NCBI GenBank assembly: GCA_035502855.1
Contig: DATJTX010000021.1
Span: 62,001-126,000, forward strand
DNA length: 64,000 bases
DNA from: Candidatus Baltobacteraceae bacterium
GTDB taxonomy: Bacteria; Vulcanimicrobiota; Vulcanimicrobiia; Vulcanimicrobiales; Vulcanimicrobiaceae
Direction of reading: 5' to 3'
Part shown: positions 25,968 to 33,807 of the stretch, in pieces
How positions within the stretch are numbered: position 1 is the first letter of the stretch
Layout: the number at the start of each line of letters is the position of its first letter
Program-made: the position numbers and the translations under genes
The notes under the pieces: model-generated
Databases searched by the model: none
Told to the model about the DNA's origin: nothing
The model's input: the letters and a program-made list of their open reading frames with translations, nothing else

Positions 25968-27493
25968 AGACCTTCCTGATGTACCGCGACCGCGACGTCG
26001 ACATGCAGCAGGCGCTTCCGTGGAACGCCGGCGATCTTATCCAGGATCTGGGACTCGAGCGGTTGTTCGCGGTGATGGCCTCGGCCGATCGCTTTCTGCC
26101 GGAGGTCGCGAAGCGATCCGTTTTGTGCGGGCTCCCCGGCGTGGACTCGATCGTCTATCGTCAGGACGTCCTGCGTGATTGTCTCGCGAATCCCGGCGTC
26201 ATTCGGGAAATCTACGCGCTGGCGGAAGAAGCGATCAAAAACGAGGGCCACTACTTCTGGGGATTGCGCACGCGAAACGTGGGCTCGATCTTGCGCCGCG
26301 GCACCGAGTTGCTGCAGATGTTCCTGGGCATCTTGCGGCGATTGCGCGCTCTCGCCGAGCGGCATCGGAACGACTTTACGTCCGATGGCTTCGAGCGTTT
26401 CTTCACGATGCTCGCAAGCGAGCTCGACGACGACTATCTGGCGTTGGCCGAGGACCACCTCCGCCGCGTCGAATTTCGCGGCGGCATCCTGATGAGCGCG
26501 CGCCTCGGGCGGGGAAACCAAGGCGACGATTACGTGCTTCGCGACTACGAGCCGAGGCTGCCGCGCTGGTTCGAGAGGTTGTTCGCGCCGAAGGAATCGG
26601 GCTACACGTATCGGCTGCACCCGCGCGACGAAAGCGGAATGCGGGCGCTCTCGGAACTCGGAGACCGCGGCATCAATCTCGTCGCCGACGCACTCGCCCA
26701 ATCCGCCGACCACATCCTCGCCTTCTTCACGACGCTGCGCTACGAGACCGGCTTTTACGTGGCGTGCGTCAATCTCTACGAGGCGCTCGCGGCCAAGAAC
26801 GAGCCCGTGTGCTTTCCACTGCTTTCGGACGCGGGCACCGGGATTCACGATTTCACCGGATTGTATGACGTGTGTCTGTCGCTCTCGGCGCAGCAGCGCG
26901 TCGTTGGGAACGACTGCAACGCCGACGGCAAGGCGATGATCCTGGTGACCGGAGCCAACCAGGGCGGGAAGTCCACCTTCCTGCGCAGTGTCGGAACCTC
27001 GCAGCTGATGATGGAATGCGGCATGTTCGTGCCGGCGATATCGTTGCGTGCGAGCCTGTGCAGCGGCCTGTTCACTCATTACAAGCGCGAGGAAGACGTC
27101 GAGATGAAAAGCGGAAAATTCGACGAGGAGCTTCGTCGTATGAGCGATCTCACCGGTCACCTGAGACCGAACGCGCTCGTGTTGTTCAACGAGTCGTTCG
27201 CCGCGACCAACGACCGGGAAGGCTCGGAGATCGCTCGTCAAATCGCCGAAGCATTGGTTGATTCCGGAATGCGCGTCTGCTTCGTGACGCACTTGTACGA
27301 GTTCGCCCATCGAATTTGGGAGGAGCGCGCCGCGCAGACGCGGTTCCTACGCGCGGAACGCGGTCAGGAAGGGAAACGCACGTTTCGACTGGTCGAAGGC
27401 GAGCCGTTGCCGACGAGCTACGGCGAGGACGTCTACCGGCGCGTGTTCGCCGGCGAGAAGCGGGGTTGCGCGAAGCAGCGGCAGCCCGGGTGA
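25964..27493 (+). CDS. MutS-like ABC ATPase, second of a pair
   Basis: A 509-residue paralogue of the preceding protein with the same layout: helical core, then ATPase domain with TGANQGGKSTFLRSVG (near 328-343), the FVPA segment, YKREEDVEMKSGKFDEELRR and Walker B LVLFNESFAATND (near 405). Both paralogues carry Asn-Glu at Walker B, suggesting a conserved active form. No mismatch-recognition or nuclease (Smr) domain is present. Translational coupling to the first paralogue suggests a stable complex. The 3' end overlaps the convergent gene at 27433 by 61 bp. Confidence 0.85.
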   Translation: MKTFLMYRDRDVDMQQALPWNAGDLIQDLGLERLFAVMASADRFLPEVAKRSVLCGLPGVDSIVYRQDVLRDCLANPGVIREIYALAEEAIKNEGHYFWGLRTRNVGSILRRGTELLQMFLGILRRLRALAERHRNDFTSDGFERFFTMLASELDDDYLALAEDHLRRVEFRGGILMSARLGRGNQGDDYVLRDYEPRLPRWFERLFAPKESGYTYRLHPRDESGMRALSELGDRGINLVADALAQSADHILAFFTTLRYETGFYVACVNLYEALAAKNEPVCFPLLSDAGTGIHDFTGLYDVCLSLSAQQRVVGNDCNADGKAMILVTGANQGGKSTFLRSVGTSQLMMECGMFVPAISLRASLCSGLFTHYKREEDVEMKSGKFDEELRRMSDLTGHLRPNALVLFNESFAATNDREGSEIARQIAEALVDSGMRVCFVTHLYEFAHRIWEERAAQTRFLRAERGQEGKRTFRLVEGEPLPTSYGEDVYRRVFAGEKRGCAKQRQPG

Positions 27494-28146
27494 AACGGTG
27501 GTATCCACTCCGGCGTGCGCGGGCGGATGCCCCACTGTTCTTCGCACCGCGGGCAGGCCTCGCTGTAACCGTTCACCTCGAAGCCGCTTGGTGTGCGGTC
27601 TCGGGCTACGCGATCGGCGTGGGCGAGCATGCTCAACCAATGGGCGATGATTTCGATCAGACTGAGATCGACCTCGAGCGCTTCCGATGAAACGATCGGG
27701 TTGAGCCGAAAGATATTCGCTCGAACGCCGGTGCACAATCCGGCAGCGCAGAGCTCGTCGACCGCGCCGTGCACCCTCCGTCGGTCTAACCCGGTCGTAG
27801 ATGGAGCGAAGACCACGTCCCGTTCCAGCGTCAACGGGGCGGCACGCGTGCGCACGAGCCGAGCGTTCAGCGAAAGCGATCGCCAAAGGTTGCTGTTCCA
27901 ATCGCCGGAGGGGCCGAAAGCAAACGTCCAAAGGTGCGGCCGCTCTTGGATCGTTTCCAAGTAGAAGCGATAGGTCATCAGGGGCTCGTACCACAGATTT
28001 TTGCCGAGCAGAGCGGCTGCGACGTCCTGGCTCGTGAACGGCATCTCGACGCTGCGTTCGAGAACGCCGCGGGTGATTCGCTCGTCCGCCGACAGCAGGT
28101 CCAACGCTTCGGAAAAGCGGTTACGAGAATGCTGCAAGAACCGCAT
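27433..28146 (-). CDS. Zinc-motif protein at end of fluoride-controlled GTPase operon
   Basis: About 237 residues from ATG 28146 (an earlier start would give a basic, non-conserved extension). The N-terminal part is helical and contains MPFTSQDVAAALLGKNLWYEPL. The C-terminus has ACPRCEEQW followed by FHPGCRCFAQP, a C-x2-C plus H-P-x-C-R-C arrangement that probably binds zinc. HPxCRC is also the hallmark of the phage MuF-type C-terminal domain, so a distant link is possible. The function is unknown. It overlaps the upstream GTPase gene by 26 bp and, convergently, the second MutS-like gene by 61 bp. Confidence 0.6.
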   Translation of the reverse strand: MRFLQHSRNRFSEALDLLSADERITRGVLERSVEMPFTSQDVAAALLGKNLWYEPLMTYRFYLETIQERPHLWTFAFGPSGDWNSNLWRSLSLNARLVRTRAAPLTLERDVVFAPSTTGLDRRRVHGAVDELCAAGLCTGVRANIFRLNPIVSSEALEVDLSLIEIIAHWLSMLAHADRVARDRTPSGFEVNGYSEACPRCEEQWGIRPRTPEWIPPFHPGCRCFAQPRFSPANTRR

Positions 28147-29779
28147 CCAAGATCCGCTCGTCGTGCCGGATGCGCTCCACCTGCGCGTGCAGCTTCGATT
28201 CGTCTCCCACGTCGCTCGCGCTCTCGAAGGCATCCTCGACGACACGGCGCGCCGCGCTGAGGCGTTCGCGCACGAGCCCGGCGTTGGCTAAGCGCCATTC
28301 GAGCAGATAGCGTACTGCTGCCGAACGCACCCGGCCCTTCGAACGGTCGAGAAGTTGGTTCGCAAGTGCGGCAAATCGTTTGCGCAGAGCGTGAAAACGC
28401 AGCGGTCCCGGAAGCGCCGCGAGCATCCCGCCGGTCACGAGCTCCAATCCCGTGGTTGGAACGGGACCGCTCATCCGCGTCGCCGCTTCTCGTGCGCCGA
28501 ACTCGATGCGGCTCGCGTCGTCGTCCTCGGGTATCTCCAGTCCTAGCGCCTTGCTGCCGGCTTCGGCAAAGCGCTTCTCCAATTCCGTCAGCACACGTAG
28601 CGTGGATGCTTTCCGTTTTTCGACTCGCAGCTCGAGCGCCGACGACACCTGCGCGGACCACTCCGCCTCGCACTCCGCCACGCACGCGTGAAGCGCACGT
28701 TCGCCGCGCCCCGGCCCTTCCTCCGCGTATCGGTCGATTTGGGCCGAAACGGTGGAGATGCCGCCCTGCAAAAGCGTACCGAGAAGCGCATCCACGCAGA
28801 CCAGCTCTTCGTTTGGAAATTGTTCGATCGCGCGGACGAGATCGGCTCCGCGCTCTTCGATCTCGGTGGCCAACTCGGAGAATAGCGCACGGGCGCGCTC
28901 GCGCTCGGCAGCCGGAAGCATCGCCGCAGCGCAACGGAGTTGCATTGCGCGCCGGATGCGCGAAGCCGCGCGCTGCACGCGCCGCGTGCGGGACCGCCGC
29001 GCGAGAATCCCGCCGCTCTCGGCGAGCGTACGCACGATCGTCTCGCGCAGCTCTACGATCCGCTCGTCGGAGTCCCTCGCGTTCACCGCGAAGAGAGCGA
29101 GGCCCGCAGGCGTCCCTTCATCGACGGTGCGCTGCGTGAACGCGAGGATCTCGGCCTCCGCGCCGCGCACGAGGTCGATCTTCGCGACGACCACGAACAC
29201 GCGCTCGGCCAGCTCCGTGAGCTCGCGGAGAAACAAGCGCTCCTCTCCCGTGATCGGCGGCTCGGGACCGGTGACGAACAGGGCGAGATCGACCCGCTCG
29301 CTCGCCTCGCGCGCGGTCTGGGTATTATGGGTGAGCGTCGAACCGATTCCCGGCGTGTCGATGAACGTGATGTCGTGCAGCAGCGGCAACGGTAGCGTCA
29401 CGTCGACGTACGCGACGCCGAGATGATTGCGCGGATTGCATTCTTCGGTGACGTAGGACGCGACGTTTTCAAGTTTCGTCCGTTCGGAGCGGCCATCGAA
29501 GAAGTGAACGGTCAGTCCGCGTTCGCCGAAGACGACGCGGGTCGTTACGCCGGTCAGAGGCAAACGTCCCGTCGGCAAGACGTTCTCCCCGAGGAGCGCG
29601 TTCAGTAACGTGCTCTTGCCGCGCTTGAACTGGCCGAGCACCGCGACGGCTGCGGTTTCCCTCGTTGCCTGATCGACGATCGAGTCGACGTCCGCGCGCA
29701 AGAGATCGTCGCCGTATGCGATGGCCAGATGCGCAAGCTCGTCGAGTTCGGTCGCGCGCTCCGGTTTCCAACCGGGCAT
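28121..29779 (-). CDS. Dynamin-like GTPase under a fluoride riboswitch
   Basis: 552 residues from ATG 29779, which overlaps the upstream stop (TGATG). The GTPase domain has P-loop GQFKRGKSTLLNALLG, switch Thr in LPLTGVTT, DxPG in FIDTPGIGS and an AKID motif for guanine binding. The GPEPPITGEE and long C-terminal helical stalk (about 280-540) fit bacterial dynamin-like proteins, which remodel membranes. A hydrophobic patch TTGLELVTGGMLAALPGPL in the stalk tip region could be a membrane paddle. Controlled by riboswitch D through the preceding gene. A role in membrane protection during fluoride or acid stress is inference. Confidence 0.85.
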   Translation of the reverse strand: MPGWKPERATELDELAHLAIAYGDDLLRADVDSIVDQATRETAAVAVLGQFKRGKSTLLNALLGENVLPTGRLPLTGVTTRVVFGERGLTVHFFDGRSERTKLENVASYVTEECNPRNHLGVAYVDVTLPLPLLHDITFIDTPGIGSTLTHNTQTAREASERVDLALFVTGPEPPITGEERLFLRELTELAERVFVVVAKIDLVRGAEAEILAFTQRTVDEGTPAGLALFAVNARDSDERIVELRETIVRTLAESGGILARRSRTRRVQRAASRIRRAMQLRCAAAMLPAAERERARALFSELATEIEERGADLVRAIEQFPNEELVCVDALLGTLLQGGISTVSAQIDRYAEEGPGRGERALHACVAECEAEWSAQVSSALELRVEKRKASTLRVLTELEKRFAEAGSKALGLEIPEDDDASRIEFGAREAATRMSGPVPTTGLELVTGGMLAALPGPLRFHALRKRFAALANQLLDRSKGRVRSAAVRYLLEWRLANAGLVRERLSAARRVVEDAFESASDVGDESKLHAQVERIRHDERILDAVLAAFS

Positions 29780-30351
29780 CACGACGACCGTGCGCACAGG
29801 GCCAGACCGATGCGGGTCTTGACGATCCCCAAACGATCCAGACCGTGTGCCAGAACGCGATCGAGTGCGGCCTGTAGGCCGGCGCCGATTTCGTCGCGGA
29901 CGGCTCCTCGCAGTTCCTCGATCCAATCGTCGACCTCGGACCGATGCGCGGGCGGTTCGGGAATTCGCATTCCCGCGACATCGAAGCGCCCGATCGTAAA
30001 CATTCTGGGCAGAAGGCGCTTCGCGGCCACCAGATGCGTCGCTCGTATCGCGTCCGCGATCCGGGTCTCGGATTCTGCCAGCTCGCTCGTGTAGATTTTG
30101 AAGCGGGCGCGAGCGCGCAATTGGACGTTGCTGCACGCCGTTCGTGCGCAGCGCATGGCGATGCGCTCGAAGGTCTCGCGGCCAAGGTTGGCGACATGCG
30201 CTTCGCGCCGGGCGGCGCCGAGCGGCCGCGCGAGGAACCGCTCCATTCTCGCGGCGTCGTCGGCGCATCCGGCGACCAATCGCACGCGGGCTTCCGCTTC
30301 GACACTGCGCAGCGCCGCGAAGAGGGCTTCGAACCGCACCGAGTCGGACAT
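29779..30351 (-). CDS. Helical protein, first gene of the fluoride-controlled GTPase operon
   Basis: 190 residues from ATG 30351, located directly after the riboswitch terminator. AGGAG, part of the terminator 3' arm, lies about ten bases upstream and serves as ribosome binding site. The protein is Ala/Arg-rich and helical with no recognised family; Cys in CARTACS near residue 70 might bind metal. One-base overlap with the dynamin-like gene suggests that the two products work together, perhaps as the small partner of the GTPase. Confidence 0.7.
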   Translation of the reverse strand: MSDSVRFEALFAALRSVEAEARVRLVAGCADDAARMERFLARPLGAARREAHVANLGRETFERIAMRCARTACSNVQLRARARFKIYTSELAESETRIADAIRATHLVAAKRLLPRMFTIGRFDVAGMRIPEPPAHRSEVDDWIEELRGAVRDEIGAGLQAALDRVLAHGLDRLGIVKTRIGLALCARSS

Positions 30352-30354
30352 ATG

Positions 30355-30392
30355 AAAAAAACTCCTGATCACTTGACGCATCCGATCAGGAG
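30355..30392 (-). terminator. Riboswitch-controlled intrinsic terminator (switch D)
   Basis: On the minus strand CTCCTGATC (30392-30384) pairs with GATCAGGAG (30370-30362), followed by seven U (30361-30355). The 5' arm contains the CTCC needed for the fluoride aptamer pseudoknot, so ligand binding and termination are mutually exclusive: a transcriptional ON switch. Confidence 0.9.
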
Positions 30393-30437
30393 CCATCAGC
30401 CGCAGCCGGCGGTTTCGCGGGGGCGCTCCATCCCCGT
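30388..30437 (-). promoter_or_regulatory. Fluoride riboswitch (crcB motif) D, transcriptional ON switch
   Basis: Minus strand: stem GGGG/CCCC around ATGGAGCG, then GCGAAACC, stem GCCG-GCTG-CGGC and CTGATGGCTCCTGA. GGAGC in the loop pairs with GCTCC at the 3' end. It is followed by a terminator that reuses CTCC. It controls the GTPase operon at 27433-30351. Confidence 0.92.
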
Positions 30438-30439
30438 CA

Positions 30440-30636
30440 ACGATATTTTCTGGAATCCGAGCAGAACGCCCTCTCTTCCAGACCGGTGCCGGCCGCGCGT
30501 CGGACTATCATCGAGTTCGACGAACCTTCGGCATTTGCGGGTCGCGTACGCAACGTCGGCGATCGACGATGATCCCGGGAGAATCTTTGGAAGGTGAGCG
30601 TTCTGACGCGTGAGAAGGAGGGCCCAAAGAGACCAC
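30440..30636. other. Divergent control region between riboswitches C and D
   Basis: About 200 bases with no gene. It must hold the promoters of both fluoride-controlled transcripts. I could not assign clear -35/-10 pairs. TTGCG and CGCAA flank nine bases near 30535, a possible but weak dyad. Confidence 0.35.
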
Positions 30637-30637
30637 G

Positions 30638-30683
30638 GGAGCGATGGAGCTCGCTTACCGCCCGGACGGGCTGATGGCTCCTA
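30638..30683 (+). promoter_or_regulatory. Fluoride riboswitch (crcB motif) C, transcriptional ON switch
   Basis: Stem AGCG/CGCT around ATGGAGCT, then TTACC, stem GCCCG-GA-CGGGC and CTGATGGCTCCTAC. The loop GGAGC pairs with GCTCC. The first stem differs from the other three copies by compensating base changes. A terminator that reuses the 3' strand follows. Confidence 0.92.
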
Positions 30684-30717
30684 CTCACTGCTTTGCGTTT
30701 GAGTATGGGAGCTTTTT
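30677..30717 (+). terminator. Riboswitch-controlled intrinsic terminator (switch C)
   Basis: GCTCCTACTCA (30677-30687) pairs with TGAGTATGGGAGC (30700-30712) and is followed by five U. It lies between the aptamer and the hydrogenase-4-like operon and competes with the pseudoknot. Confidence 0.88.
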
Positions 30718-30758
30718 GTGGTAGCCGTTGTTGCCTTCGAGCACGCAGGTAGCGGTGG

Positions 30759-31709
30759 ATGACGCAGTCGATCGCCCTTAACCTCCTCCAAATCGCCTTC
30801 GTCCTGCTGCTCTCCCCGCTTTTTGCCGGCATCTTGGCGCGATGCAAGGAACTCGTGCAGTCGAAGCGCGGGCCGAGCATCTTTCAGCCCTACCGTGACC
30901 TGCGCAAATTGTTCGGCAAGGACGAACGCATTTCCGAGGACAGCAGTTGGATCTTCCGGAGCGCCCCCTACTTCGTCTTTATCGTTCCCCTCATCGTTAC
31001 GCTGCTGATTCCGGTCCTGACCGATTTTCCGCTGTTCTTCGCGTTCGCCGGCGACATGGTGGGCGCGGGCTTCATCCTGGCGATTTCCGGAATGTTCTTC
31101 ACGCTCGCGGCGATCGACGGCGGCAACCCGTACGGCGCCATGGGCGCATCGCGCACGCGCATGGTCGGCTTCCTCGCCGAGCCCGTGATCATCATCGTAC
31201 TCTTCACGGTCTCGTTCGTCGCGAACTCGACGATTCCGTACATCGTGCAGCAACATTGGGTCCACCCCATTGCGAACTTCTTCGCTCCCTCACACGTGCT
31301 GCTGCTCATCGCGTTCTTCATGGTGCTGCTCGCCGAGACGGGAAGACTCCCGGTCGACAATCCGAGCGGCCATTTCGAACTTGCGATGGTCGACGAATCG
31401 AAGGCGCTCGAATTCTCGGGCCGCTCGGCGGCGCTGATCAAGTACGGCGGATACATGAAGTTCGTGGTGCTCTCGATCGTGTTTCTCAACGTCCTCACCA
31501 CACCATGGGGCCTCGCAACGAACGGATCGCCGGCGGGCCTCGCGCTCGCGATCGCCCTCGTCGCGGTCAAAATTCTCGCGCTGATCGCCGTCATCGTCGC
31601 GGTGGAGTCGTCCTACGCAAAGCTGCGGCTCTTCCGTATTTCGGAATTCTTGGCTGCCGCATTCGTGGTCTCCGTCACGGCGATGATCACCGAGATTCTG
31701 CACCTATGA
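30759..31709 (+). CDS. Hydrogenase-4/formate-hydrogenlyase-like membrane subunit, NuoH/HyfC family
   Basis: A 316-residue integral membrane protein, the quinone-site/proton-channel subunit homologous to complex I NuoH and HyfC/HycD. Eight or so hydrophobic helices are visible. Family landmarks are SKRGPSIFQPYRDLRKLFGKD near residue 35, the loop AIDGGNPYGAMGASRTRM and the conserved acidic loop AETGRLPVDNPSGHFELAMVDE (near 195). It is the first gene of a six-gene complex operon plus DUF190, directly downstream of fluoride riboswitch C, and overlaps the next gene by four bases. Confidence 0.9.
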   Translation: MTQSIALNLLQIAFVLLLSPLFAGILARCKELVQSKRGPSIFQPYRDLRKLFGKDERISEDSSWIFRSAPYFVFIVPLIVTLLIPVLTDFPLFFAFAGDMVGAGFILAISGMFFTLAAIDGGNPYGAMGASRTRMVGFLAEPVIIIVLFTVSFVANSTIPYIVQQHWVHPIANFFAPSHVLLLIAFFMVLLAETGRLPVDNPSGHFELAMVDESKALEFSGRSAALIKYGGYMKFVVLSIVFLNVLTTPWGLATNGSPAGLALAIALVAVKILALIAVIVAVESSYAKLRLFRISEFLAAAFVVSVTAMITEILHL

Positions 31710-32371
31710 CGGCATTGCTGCTCGAACTCAACGCGCTGGTGCTCGGGCTCTTCATCATCAGCACGATCGCAATGACGGTGACGCGTCAGATCGGCGCCTG
31801 CATGCAGATCTTCATCGTGCAGTCATTGCTGCTCGCCGCTTCTGCGTTTCTGCTCGGCGCGGCGCCCTTCTCGTGGCATTTGTTTGCACTCGGTTGCGTA
31901 ACCGTGGCGTCGAAAGCCGTCATCATCCCGTGGCTGCTGCGCCGGCTGGTGCCCGGCGAAATCGACCGGCGGCGCGAACTCTCACAAGCGATCGACGTTC
32001 CGACGACGCTGCTCATCGCTCTTGGTCTTACGTTCGCAGGGTATGCGTTTGCCCAGCATCTCGTGCATGCCGCTGACAATCTTTCGCCCGGAAACATTTC
32101 GATGGGCTTCGCCGCTCTGCTGGTGGGATTGCTGCTGCTGGCGGTGCGCATCGAAGCCGTGCCGCAGCTCTTGGGCCTTCTCGCGATGGAGAATGCCGCA
32201 TTTCTGGCGGGCATCGCTATTGCGCCGGACTTCCCGCTCATCGCCGAGCTCGCGATCGCATTCGACGTTCCGCTGCTCGCCTTCATCGTCGCACTGCTTG
32301 CGCGGATTGCGTACCGCAGCATGGGAACGACGCAAGTCGGTGGGCTCGCTTCGCTGAAGGAGCGGCAATGA
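31706..32371 (+). CDS. Hydrogenase-4 component E-like membrane protein (HyfE/NuoK-related)
   Basis: 221 residues from the ATG overlapping the upstream stop (ATGA). Seven or so hydrophobic helices. The N-terminal part with TVTRQIGACMQIFIVQSLLLA and the later stretch LLAMENAAFLAGIA resemble HyfE, whose C-terminal half corresponds to NuoK with its conserved Glu in a membrane helix (here in AMENAA). It is probably part of the proton-translocating arm of the complex. It overlaps the following gene by four bases. Confidence 0.85.
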   Translation: MTALLLELNALVLGLFIISTIAMTVTRQIGACMQIFIVQSLLLAASAFLLGAAPFSWHLFALGCVTVASKAVIIPWLLRRLVPGEIDRRRELSQAIDVPTTLLIALGLTFAGYAFAQHLVHAADNLSPGNISMGFAALLVGLLLLAVRIEAVPQLLGLLAMENAAFLAGIAIAPDFPLIAELAIAFDVPLLAFIVALLARIAYRSMGTTQVGGLASLKERQ

Positions 32372-33804
32372 CGCTGCTCGCGATTCCCGTGATCGCGCTC
32401 GCCGCCGCTCTCTGGTGCGCGATTCCACGCAGCGCTCGCGCCGCGCCGGCGGTTACACTCGGCGCGGCGGTGGTTGCGTTCGCGCTGTCCACCCAGGTGC
32501 TCTGGGCGCTCAGGTTCGGGGCAACGCTCGCGCCTGCGCGCGGCTGGGTCGAAACGGACGCTCTCGGCGCATTCCTGCTCGTGCTGATTGCATTCGTCTA
32601 TATGACGGCCGCGCTCTACTCGTGGGGCTATCTGAACGCCGAGGGAACGACGGCGCGCCGCGTCCGTCTCTACCATGCGAACTTCAATTTGTTCGCGTTC
32701 TCGATGTTTTGCATTCCGCTGGTGAGCGAACTCGGCCTGGTCTGGATCTTCGTCGAGCTGACGACGCTGCTCTCGGTGCTGCTCGTGAGCTACGCGCTCA
32801 CGCCCGAAGCGGTGGAAGCGGCATGGAAGTACATGATTCTCACGCTGCTCGGCGCGACGACTGCCGTGCTCGGCGTGCTCGTCCTCTTCTGGGCTCTGCA
32901 CACCACGGGCAGCACCGACTTCACCTGGGCCGGTTTGAGGGCGGCGGCTCCCCACATGCCGCAGGCGCTGCTCGGTGCGGCCTTCGTCCTGTTGCTCGTC
33001 GGATACGGAGCGAAGATCGGGCTGGTGCCGCTTCACACCTGGCTGCCCGACGCGCACAGTCAGGCGCCCTCGCCGGTTTGCGCGATGCTTTCGGGCATCG
33101 AAACCAGCGCGGTACTGTACGTGCTGCTGCGCCTTCGCAACGTGTTCGCGGGGGACCCGGCACTGCACGTCGGCACATGGTTCGCCCTCGCCGGTTTGAT
33201 CTCGGTCGGAGTCGCTGCCCTCCTCATCGTGCAGGCACGCGATTACAAGCGCTTGTTCGCGTTCTCGACCGTGGAACACATGGGAATCATGCTCACGGCG
33301 GCCAGCATACTCACGCCGTTCGGAGATACGGCGACACTGTGGCAGATGCTCGCACACGCCGTGACCAAGTCGTTTTGTTTCTACGCTGCCGGCATCGCGG
33401 TCATCGTGACGGGTTCGCGTGAGATCGCCGACGTGCGCGGATTGCTCGGCATCAGCCGCGTCGCGAGTGCGGGACTGCTCGTCGGAGGTCTGGCGATCGG
33501 CGGCGCTCCCCCGATGGCCGTGTTCCCGAGCGAACTGGCGATCGTGCGAGCGGCGCTGCAGGCGCACGGATACGCCGTCGCGTCATTGCTGGTGCTCTTC
33601 ATCGTTGTCGCGTTTTTCGGCGTCATGTGGCACGTGACGTCGATGCTCGCCGGGCCACCCGTCACCTCCGCTCGCCATCGGGTGCCGGTCACGTGCGCGC
33701 TGGCCCTCGCGGTGGCGGCGATTCCCGTCTTCGTGCTGGGCCTGTGGATTCCGAGCGGTTTATCGCAAGCGCTCGAAAGCGCCGCGAAGGTTCTGGGAAC
33801 GTAG
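32368..33804 (+). CDS. Antiporter-like membrane subunit (HyfF/NuoN type)
   Basis: A 478-residue protein with about 14 membrane helices, homologous to Mrp antiporter and complex I pump subunits. The helix-5 Glu lies in VWIFVELTTLLSVLLVSYAL. The TM7 Lys lies in LVGYGAKIGLVPLHTWLPDAHSQAPSPVCA, and a His/Lys pair occurs in the AHAVTKSFCFYAAG segment. These are the residues needed for proton movement. The short form matches HyfF. It is separated by three bases from the catalytic-subunit gene. Confidence 0.9.
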   Translation: MTLLAIPVIALAAALWCAIPRSARAAPAVTLGAAVVAFALSTQVLWALRFGATLAPARGWVETDALGAFLLVLIAFVYMTAALYSWGYLNAEGTTARRVRLYHANFNLFAFSMFCIPLVSELGLVWIFVELTTLLSVLLVSYALTPEAVEAAWKYMILTLLGATTAVLGVLVLFWALHTTGSTDFTWAGLRAAAPHMPQALLGAAFVLLLVGYGAKIGLVPLHTWLPDAHSQAPSPVCAMLSGIETSAVLYVLLRLRNVFAGDPALHVGTWFALAGLISVGVAALLIVQARDYKRLFAFSTVEHMGIMLTAASILTPFGDTATLWQMLAHAVTKSFCFYAAGIAVIVTGSREIADVRGLLGISRVASAGLLVGGLAIGGAPPMAVFPSELAIVRAALQAHGYAVASLLVLFIVVAFFGVMWHVTSMLAGPPVTSARHRVPVTCALALAVAAIPVFVLGLWIPSGLSQALESAAKVLGT

Positions 33805-33807
33805 GCG

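Noticed and set aside
31786-33567. Long minus-strand frame (593 residues) opposite the hydrogenase-4-like genes
   Set aside because: Extremely Arg/His/Glu-rich composition typical of the antisense of GC-rich membrane protein genes; the plus strand has recognised proteins.
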